A stretch of DNA of 64,000 nucleotides from Diabrotica undecimpunctata (lineage: Eukaryota > Arthropoda > Insecta > Coleoptera > Chrysomelidae): assembly GCF_040954645.1 (NCBI RefSeq), contig NC_092806.1, positions 77,563,141-77,627,140 on the forward strand, in the 5' to 3' direction. Below the pieces are notes generated by a model, which saw nothing but the letters and a program-made list of their open reading frames with translations, made no database searches and had not been told where the DNA came from. The position numbers were made by a program, and so were the translations under genes. Shown here piece after piece: positions 1 through 10,584 of this stretch (positions are counted from its first letter, which is position 1; every line of letters starts with the position of its first letter).

Positions 1-290
1 ACTAATTATACGTTCAGATGAGATCTGAGTGTATTAGTGAGTGTTCAGCGGAGACTCTTGTCGAATTGTACGTTCAGTGGAGATTTGTGTATAGTAGTGG
101 TCGTTCAAATGTGGCTTGTAGAGAACGTTTAGGTCCTTGTCAGTTTGTGATCATCCAACTCATTTCTATGTCGAGTAATATACGTTAGTTGTTTGAACAT
201 ACTGGAAGAATGGTAAATTCATTTTTAGTCCTCGTTATGATTTAATTATATCTGAATATCGTTGTATAATAATAATAAATAATATCTTTA
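1..290. other. Non-coding flank with a two-copy imperfect direct repeat
   Basis: No gene is visible. Two related 33-bp segments at 8-40 and 68-100 share the core TACGTTCAG, and the spacing between them is 60 bp. They look like two diverged units of a short tandem repeat. The coding similarity of the following LINE starts only near 291. Confidence 0.4.
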
Positions 291-1360
291 ATATTTGTCG
301 ACTATGAAAAGGCATTCGACACCGTAAATCAACAAAAAATGTTGGAAGCCTTGACAGAATGCCGAATTGACTATCGGTATATAAATATAATTAAACATAT
401 ATACCAAAACGCAACAGCCAGTGTTAGAGTGGGTGATCGTCAACCCAGAAATTCCCGATACAACGTGGAGTACGCCAGGGGGACACCATATCGCCGAAAC
501 TGTTCACTACGCTTTTGGAATATATATGTAAAAGGGCAAAACTGACCGACAAGGGCATAAACATAAACGGAGAAAAGCTTAGCCATCTAAGGTTTGCAGA
601 TGATATTGTACTAATAGCTGATAGGATAGATGAGGCCAAAGAACTTTTAAATCAGCTCTACCTTTCCTCGCTAGAAGGGGGATTAAAAATAAATATATCT
701 AAAACCCAGATGATGACAAATCTTGTAGTCAGCGAAGATATATGCGTAGGAACAAGATCCATAGACCAGGTAATGGCCTGTAAATACCTAGGTCATGAGA
801 TTCGCATAGGAAAAGATAACCAAACCGTTGAGCTTCTCCGTCGTATAAGACTGACTTGGGCAGCCTTCGGCAAGCTGAACCATATTTTCAAATCGTCTGA
901 TATACCAATATGCCTTAAAAGAAAAACGTTTAATCAGTGTGTTTTGCCAGTGTTAACTTACGGTGCCGAAACGTTGACCATGACAAGGAGAACAGTTCAA
1001 AAGATCCGTGTGTGTCAAAGGGCGATGGAGCGTGCTATGTTGGGCGTTTCACTACGAGACAAGATCCCAAATCGCCAGCTACGACAAAGAACAGGAGTGG
1101 CTGATGCAGTAGAGAGAGTAGCAACACTGAAATGGAACTGGGCAGGTCACGTGGCTCGAATGACAGATAATAGATGGACAAAGCGGATACTGGAATGGAG
1201 ACCAAGAGATGATGCCTACCGAAGCAGAGGTCGTCCACCAACACGTTGGACTGACGATCTAAAACGTTGTCATAGGAATTGGATGCAAGAGGCACAAGAT
1301 CGAAATAGATGGAAAATTATGAGGGAGATCTATGTCCAGCAGTGGATAAGCGAAGATTGA
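291..1360 (+). pseudogene. 5'-truncated RTE-like LINE reverse transcriptase
   Basis: This is the C-terminal half of a non-LTR retrotransposon polymerase. Reading starts around 296 with the RT catalytic block VDYEKAFDT. It continues through the conserved GVRQGD block to RFADDIVL, which carries the catalytic aspartates, near 590-615. After that comes the typical LINE C-terminus, with a WAGHVARM stretch and a RGRPPTRW stretch. The last 281 codons (515-1360) are open. The upstream part is in a different frame because about one base is missing near 433-445. There is no endonuclease domain, so the copy was truncated at its 5' end, as is common for LINEs. The 3' end runs into a GATGAT-like sequence, as in the related minus-strand copy at 48.2-49.4 kb. 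RTE-like assignment is inference. Confidence 0.85.
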
Positions 1361-2806
1361 ATGATGATCGTTGTAAAATAGTAATTGTTGTAGATAAAAT
1401 CGAGTATGCAATATAACGTTATCGTATACCAATAGTCATAGTTGTGAGTTACTGTTCCGAGGATACTTATAATGACTGCTCAGATGAGATTTATATATTT
1501 ATGTAGTAGTTGGTGACCTACATTTCCGTCTTTCCTGTGGTGTCCAATATAATACTTTTTGTTATTCTGTTGTCGCTCTCATTCTTTAGGCGTGTCCATA
1601 CCACCGTAGTTGTAATGTCCTTCGTTATTCTGCGTCTGGAATACGTCTGATATAAGTTAAATTGCTTCTGCTATACGTCTGATGTTTAAGCGTTGAAACT
1701 TCGTTTTAAGTATATTAATATAACGTGGTTGGCAGTATATTTTAGACATGCGTTGGAGCGCGTTAGAGATGTTTACTTTTGGTAAAAATCTTTAGATCAG
1801 TTTATCGATGTATTTAATCAACACTTTATATAGATCCGCATCAAGTGTTTGGCAGCCGGTTGAGTAAGACGTGACTATGAGTGAAGAATGCCGTATGTAT
1901 TTAGAAAACTAACATTGGTAATTTAATAGGTACCATTTATCGTCTCAACTTCAATATTGTTGTATATCGATGTTCTTATATAGTATTTACCTTTAGTGAT
2001 ATACTTGATTTTTTTTACAATTTTTTTCGAATGTTCAATATGCGCAATCCCTTGTGGTGTTTTTTATATACACATATTATTGTCAGATTATGTTAAACGG
2101 TTATGTAGCTTAGAGGTGTGCTTTGGTGCGGGGTATGGAGACGTATCACGGCCAACTTTAACAAGTAATATTGAATTAATAATCAACATTCTTTTTACAT
2201 TTTTATCAATTTGTTTCTGCATCTCTCTCCTCTTCTGATGACGTATGTGGAAATGTTCATCATCCTCTTATGGAAGCTTTTAGTATTAAACTCTTGATTT
2301 ATACAATGTAAACCTTTTATATCAGTATTACGTTAAATGGCTTTACGTCTATACCATTTTACACTATGTTGAACGGTACCATTATTATTATATGCACATG
2401 TTCGACCCCTCGTAAAACACCTAAGTATATAATGCGCGAAACGGTTGCGCCTACGGTTCAAGCTGGCCATCGAGTTAGAATATATGGAGAAGCTATGAGC
2501 ATATTAACGTGTGTATTAAAAACGGCGTAGGTAGGCGTGGCTAACTGTGATAACAATATGGCGGTGGGATCATGGCCGGACTCAATAATATTAAAACTAC
2601 TATAAAAATGTGACTAGTTATTCAGAAGATTTAATCATAATCTAAAAAAGTGCAATACATTTTAAATAAACTATGATTTATTTATCCCGCGGTAAAACCT
2701 AAAAACACGATATATTATACATAAAGATAAATTAATACAGTCAAATACTATTAATTTATTCTCTGAAGTACGGGCCATTACTTTGTTTACATATTTGTAT
2801 ACTAAC
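1361..2806. other. Intergenic, no gene supported
   Basis: The stretch is AT-rich without a credible coding frame. The 80-codon frame at 1996-2238 is hydrophobic low-complexity sequence with no recognised motif. Around 2432-2530 a segment resembles parts of 7381-7530, partly in inverted and partly in direct orientation, so it probably holds a degraded repeat. Confidence 0.5.
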
Positions 2807-2883
2807 CTGTAGAACGTTATTCCTGAAGATTTTTTATTAACATTGCTTCTGCCACTGCAACTACGTTTAGAACAAGAAACCAT
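2807..2883 (-). CDS. THAP-domain first exon (partial gene)
   Basis: Reading the minus strand from 2883, the first 25 or so codons give MVSCSKRSCSGRSNVNKK and then GITFYR. This matches the start of a THAP zinc-binding, DNA-binding domain: the first CxxxxC pair, an Asn/Lys-rich loop and a GI-F-aromatic-R end. The reading frame is cut at CTACAG|GTTAGT, a good 5' splice site (donor GT at 2806-2805). It falls where many THAP genes carry their first intron. The second half of the domain (a W and the CxxHF pair) is not found downstream on the minus strand. This is therefore an isolated first exon, an exon of a gene with a long intron, or the relic of a P-element-like transposase. Confidence 0.55.
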
Positions 2884-3423
2884 TATTATGCACTATCACA
2901 ATATATTATTACAGTTTCTATAAAAGTATTTCAGCGCGTTGTGCGAAATAAAAGTGTTAAACATTTTTACCAGTGTTTATTCCGATTTTTGAGGTAATAG
3001 TGAGAAATAAAATCCAAACTATACGTGAAAAATTGTATGAGGACATAAACTCTCTGCAGTGCAAAGAAAATTGGCAAAAAGTGACCTGTAAGTAAGTTTT
3101 AAAACATTTTATTGTATTCAAAACAAAACGACATTTAGAAATTCCAGTTCTTTTAATAACAGATAAGAAGACAAGTCTTGATCAAATTGAATGCGACGTT
3201 GCCGGTTATCCAAAAAGTTTCAAAAATCCAAGAAAGGAAATCCGCTAATTAATAATATTAACTAAATAAACAAAATTTAGAAGAAATAAAACATTTAATA
3301 AATTTAAATTTCATACTCAATTATTGCTTGAGAAGTTCTAGAGCTTCTGACGGGTTGACCGGAGAACTAGAACTTACCGCTTGCTATAATATAGAGTAAA
3401 AAATACATAAAAAAGAAATAAAA
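2884..3423. other. Intergenic and probable 5' UTR of the next LINE
   Basis: No gene is supported. The last 30-80 bases before 3424, including a GACGGGTTGACCGG stretch near 3347-3361, probably belong to the 5' untranslated region of the LINE that follows. The exact 5' end of that element is not resolved. Confidence 0.35.
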
Positions 3424-4215
3424 ATGGATAGCGATGATGACTACACCTCAGAAGACAATAAAAAAAGAAGTCGAAAGGAAGATGATGAAGATATTTTCAA
3501 CAAGAGCAAGAAACTTACCAGAACACCAACCAAACAACAGAAAGATGAAAACAAAATAGATCAGCTTTTAAAAATGATGCAAAATTTAACAGATCAAACA
3601 AAACATCTAACAACGGAGGTAAAAGGAATAAAAGAAGAACAACGAGAATATAGAAATGACCTCAGAGAATTAAAAAAAGAAATAAATGAATTCAAACAAA
3701 GTAACCAACAACTAAAAAAGGAAAATGATGAAATGAAGCAGGAACTAAAGATAGTGAAAATGAAGGTAGAACAGCTCGAGAAAGAGAGAAAGGCTAACAA
3801 TGTTATTGTCCAGGGTCTACCGATGGATACAAATAACCCAAATGTAGTCAACGAGATTATGGCAAATTTCGTGGAAAAAGAATTAGGCATTAAAGTATAA
3901 ATAGAAGATGCTTATAAAATAGGCGACAAAACATGTCTTGTAAAACTAAAAAACAGAAATGAAAAAATTAAAATCATGAAGAACAAAAACAAACTAAGGG
4001 CATCAAAGCCAGAAATATACATCAATAACGATCTAACGCAAGAAGAGATGAAGATCCAACAAGAAATACGGAAAATTGCAAAATTTCAACAAGAAAAAGG
4101 TATGAACACCAGAGTAGGTTATCAAAAATTAAATATTGACGGGGCTATATGGAAATGGAACAAAGAGAAGAATGAACTGGAAAAGGCAAACCAAGACACG
4201 CCAAAAAACCGATAA
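3424..4215 (+). pseudogene. LINE ORF1, coiled-coil RNA-binding protein, one in-frame stop
   Basis: First ORF of a two-ORF LINE, probably the nucleic-acid chaperone that packages the element RNA. The first 50 residues are acidic and basic (low complexity). Residues about 50-125 form a long Lys/Glu-rich coiled coil with leucine spacing. A globular part starting near NNVIVQGLP follows, reminiscent of the RRM-like middle domain of L1-type ORF1 proteins. A TAA at 3898-3900 interrupts the frame after residue 158. Past it the same frame runs on without shift to 4215 with conserved-looking sequence (IEDAYKIGDK onward). A single-base nonsense change is the simplest reading. ORF2 follows 41 bases later. 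Confidence 0.8.
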
Positions 4216-4256
4216 AACAACAAATATCGTACACACAACAAAAAACGGAAACGAAA

Positions 4257-7218
4257 ATGACAAAGGAAAAGGACATGAATAGATTAGATAAGATAAAACA
4301 GACGAGCAGGAAAAAATATAATAGAAAAATGAAAAAACGCGATGAACTAAAAATAAGTACGTGGAACATCAGAACAATGCTTGAACCAGGAAAAATGCAG
4401 GAGATTGTCTCAGAACTAAAAAGATACCAAATTGATATTGCAGTGATTCAAGAAATTAGATGGGCAGGTCAAGGAGAAATAAATAAAAAAAAACTACACA
4501 CTACAGTATTCGGGACATGGAAAACAAGGTCAATATGGAGTTGCTTTCATAATTATGGGAAAAATAAAAAATAACATTATGCAATTTAAACCAATAAATG
4601 AACGTATGGCTTACCTGAGAATTAACGCCAAACCATTTAATATATCAATCATAAACGTATATGCTCCAACTGAAAGTGCTGCTGCGGAGGAAAAAGACAA
4701 AATGTATGAGGAACTTGAACGAGAAATGGAGAATTTACCTAGAGAAGACACAATACTGGTAATGGGAGATTTTAACGCCCAAGTAGGTAAGGAAGACTAC
4801 ATTAACCAAGTAGCAGGTAAACACACATTACACGAAAAAACAAATGACAATGGTCAAAGATTATGTAACCTAGCAGCTAGTACCAATATGATTATCATTA
4901 GTACAAATTTCGAACATCCTAAATACCATAAAGTAACATGGATTTCCCCAGACCAAAAAACATGGTCCCAAATAGACCATATTCTGATTACAAGAAGGAA
5001 ACAAACATCGGTTACGGACGTGAGAACTTACAGAGGTGCGCATGCAGACACAGATCATTTTATGGTGACTGCAAAGGTAAAACAAAAAGTCAAAAGAACT
5101 CTAAAAAACACGACAATGAAAGACAAATGGTACGTAGAAAAACTGAATGCTCCAGACATAAGGATTAAGTATGCTGATGACATGAACAAAAAACTAAAGG
5201 AACAGTGTAAATATACAAAGGATATAGAAACAGAATGGAGAAATTTAAAAAAATGTATAAATGAAACAGCGGATGTACACATAGGAATAAAAAGAAACAA
5301 AAAAAAACAAGAATGGTATAATGAAGAATGCCATAACATGCTAAAAAAGAAGATAGAAATTAGACAAATGTGGATAAGAACAAATAGACAGGATTATAGG
5401 GAAGAATACAATAGAATAAGGAATGAATGTAAGAAAAAAATAAGGAAAATTAAACGTGCCTGGTTAGATGATAAGATAAAAGAAATAGAAAAAGAAAGTA
5501 AGAACAGAAACACAAAAGCATTTTATAAGAAAATTAGCGAGCAAAACAAAACTTTTAAAGGAAAGATAAAAGGCATAAAAGATAAAAATGGAAAAGTATC
5601 AGAAAATGATGAAGAGTATAAAGAAATTTGGACTCACTATTTTAAAGAATTATTAACAGAGCAAGAAGATCAAGACCTAAATGAAAACGTAGAAGAAGAG
5701 ACAATGATGTTAGGAAACCAGCTAGAAAGACCAACAAAAGAGGAAGTTGAGGAAATTATAAATAGCAGCCGTAATGGTAAATCTTCAGGATCAGACGGGA
5801 TCAATATGGAACTTATAAAATATGGTGGTGAAGAATTAAAAGAAAAACTGTACAATTTAATAAAAGACATATGGGACGAAGAAAAAATGCCGGAAAAATG
5901 GAACAAAGGACAAATTATCACGATTCATAAAAAAGGAGACCAACAAATGTGTAATAACTACAGAGGACTGACGCTATTAAACACAGCATATAAAATTATG
6001 TCGACCTTAATACATCGAAGACTGACCAACGCTATGACGAATATCATAGGACACTATCAATGCGGATTTATTAAGGGAAAGTCTACAACAGATGCCATAC
6101 ATACAGTTAAACAAATTATGGAAAAAGCTCATGGATATAAAATAGAAATTGAACTGCTTTTTATAGATTTTCAGCAAGCATTTGATACAATAAAAAGATC
6201 AAAATTAATGGTAGCTCTGAAAGAAATGGGAATACAAAACAAATTAAGACGATTAATAAAAATGACAATGAGTAGAACTGTAGTGAGTATAAAAACTCAA
6301 GTAGGAGACACAGAAGAATTTGTCATAAATAAAGGGGTTAGACAAGGAGATTCGTTATCAGCAACCCTGTTTAATCTTGCCCTGGAATACATCGTCAGGA
6401 AAATAAACAAAGGTACCCTTAGAACTAGAGAAGGACAAATAATAGCATACGCTGACGATATTGTGCTAATAACAAAAAATAGAAAAACAATGGAAAAAAT
6501 GTTAAATGAAATGGTAACAGAAGGAAAAGTAATGGGATTAAAAATAAACCAAGAAAAAACAAAAATAATGAGATTTGATAAAAACTTCGAAAACAAAAAG
6601 GTTAGACTAGGCGAATACATTTTTGAAGAAGTCGAAAAATTTAAGTACTTGGGAATATTAATAACAAACAATGGAGAAAGAGAAACAGAAATCAAAGAAA
6701 GGATTATTACAGCAAATAAGACCTTCCATGCAAATAAGAAATTACTAAAAAATAAACTATTGAGTAAGAAATCGAAAATGAAGGTATACAAAACAATAAT
6801 TCGACCGACGATGATGTATGCAGTCGAAACCCTCAGCATGACAAAAAAACAAGAGGAAAACCTTAGAATACAAGAAAGAAAAATACTAAGAGCAATACTG
6901 GGACCAATAAAAATAAATGAAAATGAATTTAGACAAAGAACGAACCTTGAGCTACTGGAAGAAATTAAGGAAGATATAGTGTGTAAAATAAAACAACAAA
7001 GAGCAAAATGGCTAGGACACGTATGGAGATCAGGATCAACTACGACGATATTCTCAATATTGGAATGGACACCAGCTGGCAAAAGAAGACGTGGAAGACC
7101 AAGATCTACATGGTTACAAGAAGTTGTAAATGATCTCAACAAGGCGGGCATACGACAGTGGAAAGGAAAAACCAGAGATAGGACACAATGGAGAAAAATA
7201 ACTGAGAAAATTAAATAA
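4257..7218 (+). pseudogene. LINE ORF2, AP-like endonuclease plus reverse transcriptase, one frameshift
   Basis: Polymerase of the LINE at 3.4-7.3 kb, which nicks target DNA and primes reverse transcription. The N-terminal APE-type endonuclease shows WNIRTM, the catalytic Glu in VIQEIRW, NVYAPTE, MGDFNAQVG, a QIDHIL block and TDHFMV. The RT domain runs from SSGSDGI through CNNYRGL and FIDFQQAFD (about 6159-6186) to YADD (6448-6459). The C-terminal tail has the GHVWRSG and RGRPRSTW stretches. The protein would be about 985 residues, near full length for RTE-like elements. The only break is a +1 shift inside a nine-A run (4485-4493) in the endonuclease, after which the frame stays open to 7218. 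ORF1 lies 41 bases upstream. This is a nearly intact, fairly young copy. Confidence 0.9.
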
Positions 7219-7312
7219 GGAACATGAGGACTGATCTACCTCAAAACATAGATCTAGAGAGCGTAAGCGGCGTAACCCCTAAAGGGGTGTTTAGCCACAT
7301 ATATATATAAAA
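7219..7312 (+). other. LINE 3' UTR with small hairpin
   Basis: Short tail after ORF2. It contains the palindrome ACCCCTAAAGGGGT (7275-7288) and ends in a short AT repeat (about 7300-7310). No long poly(A) is present, and RTE-like elements often end in short simple repeats instead. The palindrome could be part of the RNA element recognised by the reverse transcriptase, but this is inference. Confidence 0.45.
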
Positions 7313-7380
7313 GTATTATAAAACTAAAAATATTCGAAAAACAACAAACGTAAATAACCATATACGATCTGTCAAAAGTG

Positions 7381-7530
7381 TCAAAACAATATGGCCGAAG
7401 TGAGGTCGTTTTTAGTCACGTGATGCCCTCTCCATAGATTCTAACTCGATGAAGCTGGCCGATCCTCTAGCGTTCAATGCCTCATGCGCGAAAGCGATGG
7501 CGCGTACAGTTCATGCCGTTTCAGACCTTT
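7381..7530. repeat. Degraded dispersed repeat shared with 2.43-2.53 kb
   Basis: The segment TAGATTCTAACTCGATGAAG near 7434-7453 has an inverted, diverged counterpart around 2476-2492. The neighbouring segment starting TGCGCGAAAGC near 7485 has a direct counterpart at 2436. The mixture suggests a family of short elements with palindromic ends. No terminal repeats or target duplications could be fixed. Confidence 0.35.
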
Positions 7531-7567
7531 CGTCGTTGCGTTCTTTTTTTATATCCATTATTACCTA

Positions 7568-7680
7568 CTTATATCAATTGGTTACCTAGCTGTGTGGCTA
7601 GCGTGTGTTCCTTTGGTGCTGCTGGTCCCTGGTTCGAGTCCTACACACGTTAGAATTTTTTATTTAATAATAATAATTTA
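7568..7680 (+). mobile_element. tRNA-derived SINE-like unit
   Basis: The sequence has an A-box-like stretch TAGCTGTGTGGCTAGCG, able to fold as a D arm (GCT/AGC). About 30 bases later comes a clean B box GGTTCGAGTCC, followed by a T/A-rich tail. The spacing fits an internal RNA polymerase III promoter of a tRNA-derived SINE. Acceptor and anticodon stems do not pair well, so it is not a functional tRNA gene. Confidence 0.5.
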
Positions 7681-7689
7681 ATAATTTGG

Positions 7690-8012
7690 ATTAAAATTGT
7701 CTTATAGATAGTTGAAATACAAAAATAATATGTAAATAATTCATATTAAAAAATAACTAATTATTAAACTTAAAAAAGGTGTCTAGCGTAAAAAACAAGT
7801 TAGGACTTGTCGGTGACGTCATCGCGGGATGTGACCAGTGCGCGGACGGTGCTTGTGACGTCACTCCGCCAAGGTCACGTGGGCTGTCGAGAGGCGCGAG
7901 GAACTGCGTCGAGAGTGCGGGGTCAAAGGTCAAAGTGGGGTATAGTGAGGCCCTATCTACTAGGTGATTCTTCTTTTACTACCTAATCTAAATCTATCTA
8001 AAGCTACTCTAT
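7690..8012. other. Intergenic, includes a GC-rich island
   Basis: AT-rich sequence surrounds a GC-rich stretch (about 7800-7950) with several GTGACGTCA-type motifs. The short open frame across it has no recognisable protein features. No gene is supported. Confidence 0.4.
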
Positions 8013-8097
8013 TAATTGGTGGTAGCACTTTCGTGTTAGTTATCATGGTCTCTAATTGTTTGATCTTCTCTTCTACGTCGTTTAAATTTTGCTGAAT
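8013..8097 (-). pseudogene. Gypsy family A gag fragment (distal part)
   Basis: This segment matches 58030-58120 in the longer gypsy A copy; both carry the stretch CTCTAATTGTTTGATCTTCT. In both copies it is the minus-strand gag region that encodes the Asp/Glu/Lys-rich coiled coil. The rest of gag resumes at about 9721, so a 1.6-kb insert splits it. Confidence 0.65.
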
Positions 8098-8330
8098 CGT
8101 GAGACAATGTTAAAAAGGAATGTAATAATATTCGCTAAAGTTTTCGTTAGCAGTATTTCGCATCATATTACGTCTGGTGATTCTATAACTAACAAGTTGA
8201 TTCTTGAAAAAATTGTTTCACGTGTTTTCGGCGACCGTGTGAGAAATGTTAAAAGGAAATGCACATCCGCTAGTTAGAATATTTATAAAGATTTATAAGT
8301 TTAATTATATATACGAAGTTACTCGCAAAT

Positions 8331-8506
8331 TACTAGTAAAATATAAATTGAAAAATAAACGAATTTTTGCTATTACACTATTCGTTGTGGATAAAATATA
8401 TACGAGTTTGATTAAAAATTACTCGTAAAATATAAATTGAGAAAATTTAAAAGTTCTTACGTTAATCATCGTCTATAAAATATATACGAGGTTAATTAAA
8501 AATTAC
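8331..8506. repeat. Two-copy AT-rich tandem duplication
   Basis: Two diverged copies of about 90 bp sit at 8331-8412 and 8424-8506. Both start near GTAAAATATAAATTGA and end near ATATATACGAG followed by ATTAAAAATTA. Confidence 0.5.
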
Positions 8507-8699
8507 ACACTTCTTCTCTTTGTCTGTCAACGTTAATTCGTCTTCTTTTTTTCGACTGTCAATTCGTCTTCTTTTCGGCTGTCGCCATTGGTGTTTGTCG
8601 AGGCGTATCTTCGTTATTATTGGGGGAATGGGGGGGAGGGGGGCACAGCTCCACTCCTAGTGGGGAAATAGCCTCCGCCATTGATGTACGTCGTTCTCA

Positions 8700-9660
8700 T
8701 TGGACGTCGATGCACATTTTCCCATTGGGGGCGTTCCTATGTCACCATTGATCGGTGAGATACGAGGATGAACTCAATTCGATGTCATGATGCCGCTATT
8801 GGACATAGAAACGTTCTGACATCACGAGTAGGGTTTTTTTGTGTCACCATTGGTCGAGGATACGTTTTAACGTTACAAGTGTTGCGTTTCTGTATCACCA
8901 TTGGTCGAGGATATGGTCTAACGTCACGAGGGGACGTTTCTATGCCACCATTGGTCAGGCGTTTACTTGGGGGCGTTTCTGTGTCACCATTGGTCTACGA
9001 TATGTTCTTACGTCACGAGGGGACGTTCCTATGCCACCATTGGTTGAGGATATGTTGTTACGTCACGAGTGGGGGCGTTTTTGTGCCGCCATTGGTCGAG
9101 AATATGTTCTATGGTCACGAGGGGACGTTCCTATGCAACCATTGGTCGAGGATATGCTCTAACGTCACGAGTGGGGCGTTTCTGTGTCACCATTGGTCGA
9201 CGATATGTTCTTACGTCACGAGAGGACGTTCCTATGCCACCATTGGTCGAGGATATGTTGTTACGTCACGAGTGGGGCGTTTCTGTGTCACCATAGGTCG
9301 ACGATATGTTCTTACGTCACAAGGGGACGTTCCTATGCCACCATTGGTCGAGGATATCTTCTAACATCACTAGTGGGACGTTTCTGTGCCATCATTGGTC
9401 GACGATATGTTCTTACGTCACGAGGGGGGCGTTCCTATGCCACCATTGGTCGAGGATATCTTCTAAGGTCACGAGTGGGGGCGTTCCTATGTCACCATTG
9501 GTCAGGCGTTTACGTGGGGGCGTACCTACGTCACCATTGGTCGAGAGGCGTGGCCTATAGACAAGGGGCGTACCTACGTCACCATTGGTCGAGGGGCGGG
9601 GCCTTGAGACCCTAGGCACGTTCCTACGTCACGAGGGGGGCGTGGCCTTGACCCATGAGG
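8700..9660. repeat. 51-bp minisatellite with dimeric higher-order structure
   Basis: The motif CCATTGGTC recurs at 8847, 8898, 8948, 8987, 9037, 9089, 9139, 9190, 9240, (9291), 9341, (9392), 9443, 9495, 9534 and 9582. Spacing is 50-52 bp except two 39-bp short units and one of 48 bp. Parentheses mark diverged copies. From about 8950 two unit types alternate. One has a GTGTCACC lead and a GGGCGTTTCTG body, the other has ATGCCACC and GGGGACGTTCCT. The higher-order period is therefore about 101 bp. Each unit contains ATTGG (inverted CCAAT box), and most also have a CRE-like TTACGTCAC. Apparent open frames of up to 198 codons here are by-products of the repeat. Confidence 0.9.
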
Positions 9661-9720
9661 ATACGTGTGATACGTGATCGACGTGTGACGTCACTTCCGC
9701 TCCAGAACGAACCTGTCACA

Positions 9721-10295
9721 TCTACTTATCGAATGTTCTAGAAACTTCTTCAAATTTCTCATTGTTCTGACTGCATACTTCGTCAAATCTTCTAGAAACA
9801 TTTTCGAGTTTCTCGTCGTTTTGTCTAGCTGTTTTTTTAATAATTTGAGACGTTTCATCGAATCTTTTGGAAACATTCTCGAATTTATCATCGTTTTTTC
9901 TAGAAGATTCTTCGATACTTTGCGAGATATTTTCAAATTTCTCGTCATTTTTTCTAGAAGTTTCTTCGATCTCAATTAAAACTGCTTCTTTTGCTGATTG
10001 AAAATGGAATGTCTCTGGGTCATCTCCATTCTTGTAGAGAACATTCTTCAGTCTTGGAGGATCTTCTTGGATCCGCTGCAGTCTTCATCGCGTTCTTCTA
10101 GTTGCTCACACAACTGTTTTACTGACAGTTGTACTAGCAGCATCTTTGGTCAGGCACACACGTACATTTTTAAATATTCTTTAGTACAAAGATCACTATC
10201 TTTTAATACTTTTCAAAAGTTCAAACGTCGTTTTCAAAAGTCACTGCTGAATTCATTTTTTAAATAAATTAATTATCCTCACACCTGACACCAAC
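9721..10295 (-). pseudogene. Gypsy family A gag, 5' part and leader
   Basis: The minus strand matches 58140-58738 of the longer copy. It contains the leader directly next to the LTR (ACACCTGACACCAACTG on the plus strand, the primer-binding region) and the start of gag. It then enters the repeated coiled-coil segment whose codons reiterate a Lys-Asn-Asp-(Asp/Glu)-(Lys/Arg)-Phe theme. Frames are broken in several places. The 285-base open frame at 9691-9975 is out of phase with gag. Confidence 0.65.
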
Positions 10296-10584
10296 TGTAG
10301 CGTTTTTAAATAAAACGAGCGGTTCGAATTTATATGAATACATTTATTTATAAGTTTACAGCACGATTATATCTTATCAACTCAACTTAACTCATAGAAG
10401 GTATGCTTATATATAAAAGTAATTATGTACTAGAACATTCTGGAGTAGCCCACCTCTAATTCGTCTCATCGAAAGCGCATCGAAGACGTGCGCTATTGAA
10501 ATGCCAACTCTTCGAGTTTTCTAGATTTATCCTTCTACGAATTGTGACACATACCACGCATCGGAGATGGGCTATTTCGTTACA
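10296..10584 (-). repeat. Gypsy family A LTR (5' LTR of the partial copy)
   Basis: 289-bp LTR read on the minus strand, beginning TGTAACGAAATAGCCC and ending GCTACA. Its U5-proximal end matches the LTRs at 51175 and 58739 and the solo LTR at 12227 (shared AAATAAAACGAGCGGTTCG). Its U3 end differs, so it belongs to a subfamily. The element is truncated at about 8013 and has no second LTR. Confidence 0.75.

Larger units (their letters stand above)
8098..9720. mobile_element. 1.6-kb insert inside gypsy A gag, carrying minisatellite
   Basis: The flanks at 8097 and about 9721 are adjacent in the longer gypsy A copy (around 58120-58140). Everything between is therefore inserted or locally amplified. 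It begins AT-rich (8098-8640) and becomes GC-rich and repetitive. No transposase or terminal inverted repeats were recognised, so the mechanism is unknown. Confidence 0.5.

Noticed and set aside
3001..3090. Possible plus-strand coding exon before GTAAGTAAG
   Set aside because: There is a donor-like end and a short open frame (EKLYEDINSLQCKENWQKV), but no acceptor, homolog or partner exon.
6297..7151. 284-codon open frame antisense to the LINE RT
   Set aside because: It lies fully opposite a conserved RT reading frame of strongly A-rich codons, which keeps the antisense strand open by composition.
7568..7640. A functional tRNA gene
   Set aside because: A and B boxes are present, but acceptor, anticodon and T stems are mispaired, so it is treated as a SINE head.
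7779..7967. 62-codon frame in the GC-rich island
   Set aside because: GC-rich non-coding sequence without start context, motif or neighbour support.
8768..9619. Open frames of 198, 143, 107 and 84 codons in a Tyr/Val/Gly-rich composition
   Set aside because: They are readings of the 51-bp minisatellite in several frames and both strands. The protein repeats only reflect the DNA repeat.
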